Shown: positions 1 through 6,576 of the stretch, in pieces | How positions within the stretch are numbered: the first letter of the stretch is position 1 | Layout: every line of letters begins with the position of its first letter | NCBI RefSeq assembly: GCF_002843305.1 | Contig: NZ_PGSG01000106.1 | Coordinates: 47,068-111,067 of the forward strand | Source: Streptomyces barkulensis | Lineage (GTDB): Bacteria; Actinomycetota; Actinomycetes; Streptomycetales; Streptomycetaceae | DNA: 64,000 nt | Direction: 5' to 3' | The notes under the pieces: generated by a model | The model's database searches: none | What the model was told of the DNA's origin: nothing | The model's input: the letters and a program-made list of their open reading frames with translations, nothing else | Program-made: the position numbers and the translations under genes

Positions 1-61
1 CCCGTTCACGCGCCGCGGAGCCTCCCCGGCACGCGCCGCCCCGAGGAAGGTCCCACCCCGC

Positions 62-1564
62 GTGAACCAGAATTCCGGAACCCGTTCCGCCCGCCCGGCC
101 CGCCGCCGCCCCTCCCGCTCCCAGGCCGCCGCGCGGATTCCCGCCCAGAAGACGACCCCCGGCCGCGGGAGCGCCCCGCGCCGGGACGCGCCCATGGCGC
201 CGGCCGGCACCCCCGGGCTGCCCCCGGCCGCCTCGTTCGCCGAGCTGGACATGCCCGCCCCGCTGCTGGAGGCCCTGGGGCGCGAGGGCGTCACCGCCCC
301 GTTCCCGATCCAGGCGGCCACCCTGCCCGACTCGCTCGGCGGCCGCGACGTCCTGGGCCGCGGGCAGACCGGTTCGGGCAAGACCCTCGCCTTCGGGCTG
401 GCCCTGCTCGCCCGCACCGCCGGACACCGCGCCGAGCCGCGCAGCCCGCTGGCCCTGGTGCTCGTGCCCACCCGGGAACTGGCCCAGCAGGTCACCGACG
501 CCCTCACCCCGTACGCGAGGGCCGTACGGCTGCGGACGGCCACGGTCGTGGGCGGTCTGTCCATCGGCCGCCAGGCCGCCGCGCTCAGGAACGGCGCCGA
601 GGTGGTCGTCGCCACCCCCGGGCGGCTGAGGGACCTGGTCGAGCGCGGCGACTGCCGGCTGGACCAGGTGCGCACCACCGTGCTGGACGAGGCCGACCAG
701 ATGGCCGACATGGGCTTCCTCCCGCAGGTCACCGCCCTGCTGGACCAGGTGCGCCCGGACGGCCAGCGGATGCTGTTCTCCGCCACCCTGGACCGCGACG
801 TGGACCGGCTGGTGCGGCGCTTCCTGTCCGACCCGGTGGTCCACTCCGTGGACCCCCCGGCCGGCGCCGTCACCACGATGGAGCACCACATCCTGCGGGT
901 GAGCACCGACGACAAGAACGCCGTCGCCACGCGCATCGCCGCCCGCGACGGGCGGGTGATCATGTTCGTGCACACCAAGCGCGCCGTGGACCGGCTGGTC
1001 AGAAGGCTGCTGGCCAGCGGTGTGCGGGCCGGCGCGCTGCACGGGGGCAAGTCGCAGAACCAGCGCAACCGCACGCTGGAGCAGTTCAAGGACGGGCAGG
1101 CCACGGTCCTGGTGGCGACCAACGTCGCCGCCCGCGGCATCCACGTCGACAACCTCGATCTGGTCGTCAACGTGGACCCGCCCGCCGACCACAAGGACTA
1201 CCTGCACCGCGGCGGCCGTACCGCGCGGGCCGGCGAGTCCGGCAGCGTCGTCACCCTGGTCACCCCCGAGCAGCGCCGCGAGGTCGACCGGATGGTGGCC
1301 GCCGCCGGTGTGTCGCCCCGGGTCACCCCGGTGCGCTCCACCGGTGAGGAACTCGTCCGGATCACCGGGGCGAAGGAGCCCTCCGGCGTCCCCGTGGTCA
1401 TCGCCGCGCCGCCCGCCGAGCGGCCCCAGCGGGCCCAGCGGCCCCGGGGCGGTTCTTCCGGCCGGGGCGGCGCGACCGGCCGGGGCGGCGCCTCCCGCGG
1501 ACGCCGGGGGCGTCCGGCGCGGGGGCGGCGTGCGCCGGGTGCGGCGAGCAGCGCCTCCTCCTGA
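62..1564 (+). CDS. DEAD-box ATP-dependent RNA helicase
   Basis: 500-residue RNA helicase that would unwind RNA duplexes or remodel RNPs in the cytoplasm. Walker A GQTGSGKT lies near residue 100, PTREL near 137, DEAD in VLDEADQM near 208, SAT near 240 and the motif VI segment HRGGRTARAG near 381, so both RecA-like lobes are complete. The first 50 residues are basic and low-complexity. The last 60 are Arg/Gly-rich with repeated RGG-like steps, typical of the RNA-binding tails of actinobacterial RhlE/CsdA-like helicases, which often act in cold or stress adaptation. The start is GTG. Only 61 bases of upstream sequence are in the window, so the promoter is not assessed. Family is certain, paralog not assigned. 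Confidence 0.93.
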   Translation: MNQNSGTRSARPARRRPSRSQAAARIPAQKTTPGRGSAPRRDAPMAPAGTPGLPPAASFAELDMPAPLLEALGREGVTAPFPIQAATLPDSLGGRDVLGRGQTGSGKTLAFGLALLARTAGHRAEPRSPLALVLVPTRELAQQVTDALTPYARAVRLRTATVVGGLSIGRQAAALRNGAEVVVATPGRLRDLVERGDCRLDQVRTTVLDEADQMADMGFLPQVTALLDQVRPDGQRMLFSATLDRDVDRLVRRFLSDPVVHSVDPPAGAVTTMEHHILRVSTDDKNAVATRIAARDGRVIMFVHTKRAVDRLVRRLLASGVRAGALHGGKSQNQRNRTLEQFKDGQATVLVATNVAARGIHVDNLDLVVNVDPPADHKDYLHRGGRTARAGESGSVVTLVTPEQRREVDRMVAAAGVSPRVTPVRSTGEELVRITGAKEPSGVPVVIAAPPAERPQRAQRPRGGSSGRGGATGRGGASRGRRGRPARGRRAPGAASSASS

Positions 1565-1620
1565 CCCGCTCACGGCCGCCGGGGCACCCGGTCGGCCGTA
1601 CGGGCCGGACCGCCGTGCAT

Positions 1621-1660
1621 GCCGTGTGGGCCGCCGGGGTACCCCGGCGGCCCACACGGC
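1621..1660 (+). terminator. Hairpin terminator after the helicase
   Basis: Perfect 19-base inverted repeat (arms 1621-1639 and 1642-1660) only 57 bases after the helicase stop. It has no T-run, as is usual in Streptomyces. It also lies just upstream of the next small gene. Confidence 0.75.
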
Positions 1661-1712
1661 GCACAGCCCGTGGAGCCGGTGGAACCCGTACAGCCCCGTG
1701 CAGGAGGATCCG

Positions 1713-1910
1713 ATGGCGAAGATCAGCAACCCGATCGAGCTGCAGAAGGCCCTGGGCGGCGTGGACTACCCCGCCGACCGCGAGTCCCTGGTGAGGAACG
1801 CCAAGGAGAAGGGCGCCAAGAAGGAGGTCGTCGAGGAGCTCTCGTCGCTGAGGAAGGACCGTTTCGACGGGCCGGACGATGTGAGCAAGGCGGTCTTCGG
1901 CAAGGGCTGA
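1713..1910 (+). CDS. DUF2795 family small protein
   Basis: 65-residue hydrophilic protein beginning MAKISNPIELQKALGGVDYP. The sequence matches the DUF2795 pattern (short helical fold, alternating basic and acidic residues, DGPDDVSKAV near the C terminus). Function is unknown; relatives are frequent in stress-responsive actinobacterial regions. The ATG is preceded by the strong ribosome binding site AGGAGG eight bases upstream, which decides this start over longer frames reading through from the helicase. A hairpin terminator follows directly, so it is probably a single-gene unit. Confidence 0.85.
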   Translation: MAKISNPIELQKALGGVDYPADRESLVRNAKEKGAKKEVVEELSSLRKDRFDGPDDVSKAVFGKG

Positions 1911-1928
1911 GCCCCGGCCGTACGACAT

Positions 1929-1967
1929 CCCTGGGGGCGCGACCGCCGAGCGGTCGCGCCCCCAGGG
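1929..1967. terminator. Hairpin terminator after the DUF2795 gene
   Basis: 18-base perfect stem with a 3-base loop, starting 19 bases after the DUF2795 stop. It lies between convergent genes (the next gene ends at 2011 on the minus strand) and can serve both. Confidence 0.8.
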
Positions 1968-2010
1968 CGTGTGCGGTGCCGTGTACGGGGCCGCCTGCGG
2001 GTCAGTACAC

Positions 2011-2217
2011 CTAGCTCCGCCCGCCCTCGCCCTTCTCGCCGGTGAGGTCCTCGCGGTCCATACCGGCCTCGTTCATGGCGTCCTCGAGCTGCCGTCCGAC
2101 GTTCCCGCGGTCCTTGTTCGCCTCCTCGGCCCGGCGGGCGGACTCCTGGCCCTGCTCGTCGAAGACGACCTGGTCGGTCTTCTCGGTCTTCGGCCGGTTC
2201 TCCTCGGGGGTGGTCAT
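2011..2217 (-). CDS. Small hydrophilic conserved protein
   Basis: 68 residues starting MTTPEENRPKTEKTDQVVFD, extremely polar (rich in E, D, K, R, Q and N), with no membrane segment or signal. It resembles the small disordered stress-type proteins common in Streptomyces, but I do not recognise a named family. The start at 2217 is preferred over the in-frame upstream start at 2415: codon-like composition begins here, and the upstream part reads through tandem DNA repeats. A purine-rich stretch (GAGGAGG) lies about 4 bases upstream. Function unknown. Confidence 0.7.
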   Translation of the reverse strand: MTTPEENRPKTEKTDQVVFDEQGQESARRAEEANKDRGNVGRQLEDAMNEAGMDREDLTGEKGEGGRS

Positions 2218-2321
2218 GACGGCCTCCTCGGCTCCGTGGCGTGCGCGGTCGTCCGCGACCGCCGTCGATCTCCTGTGCAGGAGGACGCCGTACCCGTTCA
2301 GGGGCGCCGCATGCGCGTCCG

Positions 2322-2359
2322 TTTCCCCGTCCGCTTTCCCGTCCGCTTTCCCGTCCGCC
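2322..2359. repeat. Tandem 12-bp direct repeat
   Basis: Three tandem copies of TTTCCCGTCCGC, the first imperfect, upstream of the small hydrophilic gene. No function is assigned; probably slippage-generated. Confidence 0.6.
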
Positions 2360-2398
2360 GTCTCCGCGCCGCTCGTGCCCGCCGGTGTCCGCGGCGGT

Positions 2399-3510
2399 TC
2401 AGACGGTGGCCGCACGGTCGCCGTGCTTGAAGACCTGGCGGTCGTGCCACTTCACGAAGACGGGGTCGACCGTCGGCCGTCCGGGACGGGGCCTGGCCAG
2501 CGGGGTGCCGTCGAGCGCCTCGACGGCGCGGCCCGCCGGGCTGCGGGCGGTGTAGCGGGGGGAGACGCGGATGCGCAGGTCCGGGGTGAGGCCGAGCGCC
2601 CCCAGGTCGAACAGCGCGTGGTGCAGGGCGCACAGCGCCAGACCGTTGGACGGCTCGTCCGGGCCGTCCTGACTGTGCCAGCGCACATGGGCGGCCTCCA
2701 GCCCGGCCGGGTGGCGGCCCAGTGCCCCGTCGTAGCCGCACATCGCGCAGGCGCGGGCGTACGCGTGCAGCACCTGCCGGGTGAACTCCGGCCGGCGCGG
2801 GCGGCGCCTTAGGCCCTGTCTGACAAATAGCGCTGTCCGCCCGAAGGGCGGGCTCCGCGGCGTCTGGTGCGTGCGATCGCAAGGCGGAGGAGGAGAGCGC
2901 AGCGTGCTGCGCCGACGATCGACAACGCAGCGAGCGTGCGTGCCAGACGCCGCGGAGCAGGCGGGATTTGTCAGACAGGGCCTAGCGCCCCGAGGGTGAG
3001 GGCGGCCTCCTCCACGGCCGTCAGGTCCAGTCCGGCGTCGGCGCGGATGGCGGGGCCGAGGGCAGGGGTGAAGTGGAGGTCCAGCAGGAGCCGGGCGGCG
3101 GAGGCCAGGGTCCCGGGATCGGCCAGGAGGCGCTCGACGGGCTTGTGCAGCCTCCCGGTCGCGCCCCGGGCTCGCAGCCAGGAGCCGCGCTCGGGGGCGG
3201 AGGCGGGTATGGGGCGGCCGTCGGCGTCCCGCGGGTCCCACAGGGTGCGTTCCAGGTGCACGAAGGGCATGGCGGCGCGGTCGGAGGACCGCGCGGGCGG
3301 ACCGTAGTCGTCGATCATGCGGCCGACCGGCTCCTCGGCCTCGCCGTAGGCCGCCGCCGTGCTGCCGGTGGCCGCGAAGCGGCCCAGCAGCCACAGCAGC
3401 AGGAGCGGTTTGTGCGGTGCGCGCCGTCCCGCGACGGTCGCCCGCCTCAATCCCGCCAGCGCGGACAGCAGTTCGTCCTCCGTCGCCACATGCCCCGTCA
3501 CGGCGGCCAC
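2399..3510 (-). pseudogene. HNH restriction endonuclease (probable phosphorothioate-DNA type) disrupted by a MITE
   Basis: The N-terminal part (3510 down to 2985) reads a domain with RRAPHKPLLLLWLLGRFA, AMPFVHLERTLWD and LDLHFTPAL. This is the pattern I associate with the sulfur-binding domain of Streptomyces phosphorothioated-DNA-binding endonucleases (SprMcrA type). The C-terminal part (2810 down to 2399) is an HNH nuclease with CAMCGYDG, LEAAHVRWHSQ, NGLALCALHH and WHDRQVFK. The two halves lie in different frames, separated by a 173-bp inserted repeat. Removing 2812-2984 joins TLGAL directly to RRRPRRPEF in one frame, giving an intact gene of about 312 codons. The GTG at 3510 is the likely start. 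The restriction function should be lost. The subtype assignment comes from memory of the family. Confidence 0.85.
2810..2984. mobile_element. MITE with 17-bp perfect terminal inverted repeats and TA target duplication
   Basis: The terminal repeats GGCCCTGTCTGACAAAT (2812-2828) and their exact reverse complement (2966-2982) are flanked by TA on both sides (2810-2811 and 2983-2984). A second inner 16-base inverted repeat (2852-2867 and 2943-2958) lets the whole element fold into a long hairpin. There is no coding capacity. The 2-bp TA duplication suggests mobilisation in trans by an IS5/IS427-group or IS630-type transposase; this is inference. Its ends do not match the IS at 62.5-64 kb. Confidence 0.88.
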
Positions 3511-3567
3511 GGTGCCATGTCCGGACCGGTCCGCGCCGGGGAACGCGTGGACGGGCCCGGCCGCTCG

Positions 3568-3963
3568 TCAGTCCTTTTCGGTGGAGGAGCCGCCGCGGGA
3601 GGTCCACGGGACGGTCGGCTGGAGCACGGCCTCGGTCAGCGCGCGGGTGCGCAGGGTGGTGACCTGCTGGTACTCGGGGTCGGCGACCATACGGCAGAAC
3701 GCCTCCCGGCTGGGGTAGCGCACGAGCAGCACCGCGTCCCACTCCTGTCCGTCCTCGGCGACCAGGGCCGTGGCGCCGTCGCCGGCGTAGAGCACCTCGG
3801 CGCCGTAGCGCTCCAGGAAGCGGTCCGCCAGGTGCCGCGCGTACTGCTCGTACGAGGTCCGGCCGTCCGGGGCGAAGCGCAGCAGGTTGAGCATGACGAC
3901 CGGGCCGCCGGGGTCCTCGGCCAGCATGCGCTTGAGGTCGGCTCCCGTGGGGTCGATGGCCAT
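3568..3963 (-). CDS. DUF1330 family protein
   Basis: 131-residue soluble protein with a ferredoxin-like (dimeric alpha-beta barrel) DUF1330 pattern: VVMLNLLRFAPDGRTSYEQYARH near residues 22-45, GDGATALVAEDGQEWDAVLLVRYPSREAFCRMVADPEYQ in the middle, and TEAVLQPTVPW at the end. Members are of unknown or cofactor-free enzymatic function. The ATG at 3963 follows an AAGGAGATCCCC ribosome binding site, which decides the start. It is transcribed toward the broken HNH gene, 57 bases away. No regulatory element is evident in the repetitive 3.97-4.05 kb upstream DNA. Confidence 0.85.
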   Translation of the reverse strand: MAIDPTGADLKRMLAEDPGGPVVMLNLLRFAPDGRTSYEQYARHLADRFLERYGAEVLYAGDGATALVAEDGQEWDAVLLVRYPSREAFCRMVADPEYQQVTTLRTRALTEAVLQPTVPWTSRGGSSTEKD

Positions 3964-4226
3964 GGGGATCTCCTTGCCGCCGTGTCGGCGCGTCGGTGTG
4001 CCGGTGTGCCGGTGTGTCGGTGCACTGCCGGCGGGTTCGGCAGGAGCTTAGACGCCCCACCGCCCGTTGCATACCGTCTGGTCGGTCCGCCTTGGGGGGT
4101 GTGCGGTTCACCGGTACGGGCGAGCCTGTGGCGGGCCCCGGAGGGTAGGCCCTTGTGCGCACTGAGGCGGACGGGTTCCCGTCCCCGCCCCCACCCCTCC
4201 CCACCCCTCGGCGGCAGGAGATCCCC

Positions 4227-4526
4227 TTGTCCTCCACACTGTCCCCCAGACCGTCTCCCGGGCCGTCCCGCGGCCCGTCCTCCCGTACGACCCGGCGCGG
4301 TTTCCTGGGCCTGACCGGCGCCGCGGCGGCGGCCGCGGCCGGTGCGGCGGCGCTTCCGCCTCTGGGCGCCTTCGGCGCCGGCGCCGCGGCCGGCGAGTAC
4401 CGGCTCCCGGCGGTCACACACCCCTACCACCCGGCCGCCCTCTACCCCGGGGACGCCGACGACGACGCCCCCGGCGAGCCCCTCAACGCCGGTGTGGAGT
4501 GCTGCCGGGAGGGGGTGGACGCCTGA
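4227..4526 (+). CDS. Short Tat-signal protein coupled to the amidase
   Basis: 99 residues from a TTG start that has AGGAGA five bases upstream. Residues 1-22 are Ser/Pro-rich, RRGFLGLTG (about 23-31) is a twin-arginine motif, and an Ala-rich hydrophobic segment runs to about residue 55. The mature part is only about 45 residues, including a CC pair (VECCREGVDA) at the end. The stop TGA overlaps the amidase ATG (TGATG), implying translational coupling. Family not recognised. It could be a small exported partner of the amidase, or a leader detached from it. Longer in-frame starts (4155) lack a better ribosome binding site. Confidence 0.6.
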   Translation: MSSTLSPRPSPGPSRGPSSRTTRRGFLGLTGAAAAAAAGAAALPPLGAFGAGAAAGEYRLPAVTHPYHPAALYPGDADDDAPGEPLNAGVECCREGVDA

Positions 4527-5263
4527 TGGCCGTCTTCGTCCCCCGCTCGGAATGGGGCGCCCGCGCCCCCACCAACCGGCCCTCCGGCATCACGCCGGGG
4601 GACGGCGGCACCACCGTCCACCACGTCGGCGGCACGCCCGTCGCCCGCTCCGACCACGGCGAGTGCGCCGGCCAGGTGCGCGGCATCCAGAACCACCACA
4701 TGGACGGCAACGGCTGGGCCGACATCGCCTACACCTATCTGGTGTGCGTCCACGGCCGCGTCTACGAAGGGCGCGGGCCGTGGGTGCGGACCGCCGCCAA
4801 CGGCACCGACTCCGGCAACCGGGACTGGTACGCGGTGTGCGCCCTCACCGGCGGCTCCTCCTCCGGCTACGACTCCGTAACCGAGGAACTCCTGGACGCC
4901 CTGCGCTGGTCGATCGCCAATCTGCGCGACATCGGCGGCGCGGGCCGCGGGATCAACCGGCACGGCGACCATCTGCCGACGTCCTGCCCGGGCCTGCTCT
5001 CCTCCTATGTGCGCGACGGCTCGCTGGAACCCGCCTCCGGCCCTCCCGCCTGGCCCGGCGTCCACCTCAGCCATCCGCCGGCCACCGAGCACCCCGCCGT
5101 GGGGCTGTGGCAGCGGCGGATGCGCGAGCTCGGCTGGTCCCCCGGCACGGGCGGGCGGTACGACGCGCGGTCCAAGGAGGTGTGCGAGCGCTTCCAGGCA
5201 CGGCACGGCCTGACGGTCGACGGCGTCGTCGGCCCGGAGACCTGGAAGGCATGCTTCGGCTGA
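4526..5263 (+). CDS. Peptidoglycan-recognition/N-acetylmuramoyl-L-alanine amidase with C-terminal PG-binding domain
   Basis: 245 residues. The N-terminal Amidase_2/PGRP domain shows FVPRSEWGARAP, TVHHVGG (zinc His), QNHHMDGNGWADIAYTYLVC and HGDHLPTSCPG (second zinc His and Cys). Residues about 185-245 form a PG_binding_1 domain (VGLWQRRMRELGW, FQARHGLTVDGVVGPETWKACFG). It would cleave the amide between MurNAc and L-Ala in cell-wall peptidoglycan. There is no signal peptide of its own, although the ORF directly upstream carries a Tat signal and overlaps it by one base. Start chosen at the TGATG overlap, with GGGAGGGGG upstream. Confidence 0.9.
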   Translation: MAVFVPRSEWGARAPTNRPSGITPGDGGTTVHHVGGTPVARSDHGECAGQVRGIQNHHMDGNGWADIAYTYLVCVHGRVYEGRGPWVRTAANGTDSGNRDWYAVCALTGGSSSGYDSVTEELLDALRWSIANLRDIGGAGRGINRHGDHLPTSCPGLLSSYVRDGSLEPASGPPAWPGVHLSHPPATEHPAVGLWQRRMRELGWSPGTGGRYDARSKEVCERFQARHGLTVDGVVGPETWKACFG

Positions 5264-5390
5264 CACCCCTCCGGCCGCGGCCCCTCCCCGGACGCCGGCG
5301 CGCTCCGGGCCCCCGGCGGGGCCGGGTGGCCCATTCGGCCCTGGGCCGGGGGCAGGCATCCGCGGAAGGCTTGCGGGCAGCGTGTTCCAC

Positions 5391-5413
5391 GGGGGCGCGG
5401 AATCCGCGCCCCC
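5391..5413. promoter_or_regulatory. 23-bp palindrome upstream of D-lactate dehydrogenase
   Basis: Perfect 11+1+11 palindrome with arms GGGGGCGCGGA and TCCGCGCCCCC, 77 bases before the ldh start and 128 bases after the amidase stop. The one-base centre favours an operator over a terminator, but both are possible. Confidence 0.4.
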
Positions 5414-5489
5414 GCCGGCCCCGCACGGCCGGCCGGACACGTACACGCGCACGCGCGCCGGGGTACGGCGCGGGACGAGGGAGGAAACG

Positions 5490-6548
5490 GTGGAGCGGAC
5501 GGCACAGGGCACGGCCGGGAGGGCGAGGGAGGCGGTGGACGTCGTCGCCTACGGGGTCGTCACCGACGAACGGCCCCTGCTGGAGAAGGCGTTCGACGGG
5601 CGGCACCGCCTGCGCTGCCTGGACCTGGTCCTGGACCGGGACACCGCCGCCACGGCCGCCGGGTGCGCGGTGGTGTGCAGCAGCGTCAACGACGTGCTGG
5701 ACGAGGAGGTGCTGACCACCCTGGCCGGCGGCGGCACCAGGCTGGTCACCCAGCGCGCCACCGGCTACAACAACATCGACCTGGACGCCGCCCGGAAGCT
5801 GGGCCTGTCGGTGGCGCGCGTGTCGCACTACTCCCCGCACTCGGTGGCCGAGTTCGCCTGGGCCCTGGCCCTGGCGGTCAACCGGCGGGTGCCCCGCGCG
5901 GTGACCCGCACCCGCGACTTCGACTTCCGGCTCAACGGCCTGATGGGACGCGACTTCCACGGGCGCACCGCCGGGATCCTGGGCACCGGGAAGATCGGCG
6001 CGGCCTTCGCCCGTATCGCCGCGGGCTTCGGCATGCGCCTGCTCGGCTCCGACATCGCGGAGAACCCCGAGTGCCTGGCCCTGGGCATGGAGTACGTCGA
6101 CCGCGACCGGCTGTTCACCGAGTCCGACCTGATCAGCCTTCATCTGCCGCTGCTGCCCGACACCTACCACGTGGTCGACGGCGACGCCCTGCGCAGGATG
6201 AAGGACGACGCGATCCTGATCAACACCAGCCGGGGCGGTCTGATGGACGCCCACGCCCTGGTGGAGACCCTGCGCGAGGGCCGTCTGGACGGGGTGGGGC
6301 TGGACGTGTACGAGGAGGAGGCCGGGGTCTTCTTCTTCGACCGCTCACTGGACGTGGTGACCGACGACACCCTCGCCCGGCTGATGACCTTCCGCAACGT
6401 CCTGGTCAGCTCCCACCAGGCGTACTTCACCCACGACGCGGTGGAGCAGATCGTCCGGGCCACCGCCGCCAACGTCGAGGACCACCTGGCCGGACGCACG
6501 GGCGAGAACGTCCTCGTCCCTCCGCCCGCCCCGTCCGCCCCGCGCTGA
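5490..6548 (+). CDS. D-lactate dehydrogenase (2-hydroxyacid dehydrogenase family)
   Basis: 352-residue cytoplasmic NAD-dependent enzyme interconverting pyruvate and D-lactate. Rossmann GTGKIG lies near residue 165. The catalytic Arg is in INTSRGGLMD (about 247), the Glu in YEEEAG (about 274) and the His in SSHQAYFT (about 308). The segment EEAGVFFFDRSLDVVTDDTL matches the LdhA subgroup rather than phosphoglycerate dehydrogenase. The start is a GTG with GAGGGAGG upstream; the longer frame from 5382 runs through a palindrome and is rejected. A fermentative D-lactate route beside the dormancy island fits oxygen limitation. The gene converges on the P-type ATPase gene. Confidence 0.92.
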   Translation: MERTAQGTAGRAREAVDVVAYGVVTDERPLLEKAFDGRHRLRCLDLVLDRDTAATAAGCAVVCSSVNDVLDEEVLTTLAGGGTRLVTQRATGYNNIDLDAARKLGLSVARVSHYSPHSVAEFAWALALAVNRRVPRAVTRTRDFDFRLNGLMGRDFHGRTAGILGTGKIGAAFARIAAGFGMRLLGSDIAENPECLALGMEYVDRDRLFTESDLISLHLPLLPDTYHVVDGDALRRMKDDAILINTSRGGLMDAHALVETLREGRLDGVGLDVYEEEAGVFFFDRSLDVVTDDTLARLMTFRNVLVSSHQAYFTHDAVEQIVRATAANVEDHLAGRTGENVLVPPPAPSAPR

Positions 6549-6576
6549 CCGGCCCGGGCCCGGGCCGCGTAAGGCC

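Noticed and set aside
2399..4417. 672-codon minus-strand frame through the HNH region
   Set aside because: Only the HNH C-terminal part is real; upstream it is a shadow of the DUF1330 gene and the MITE.
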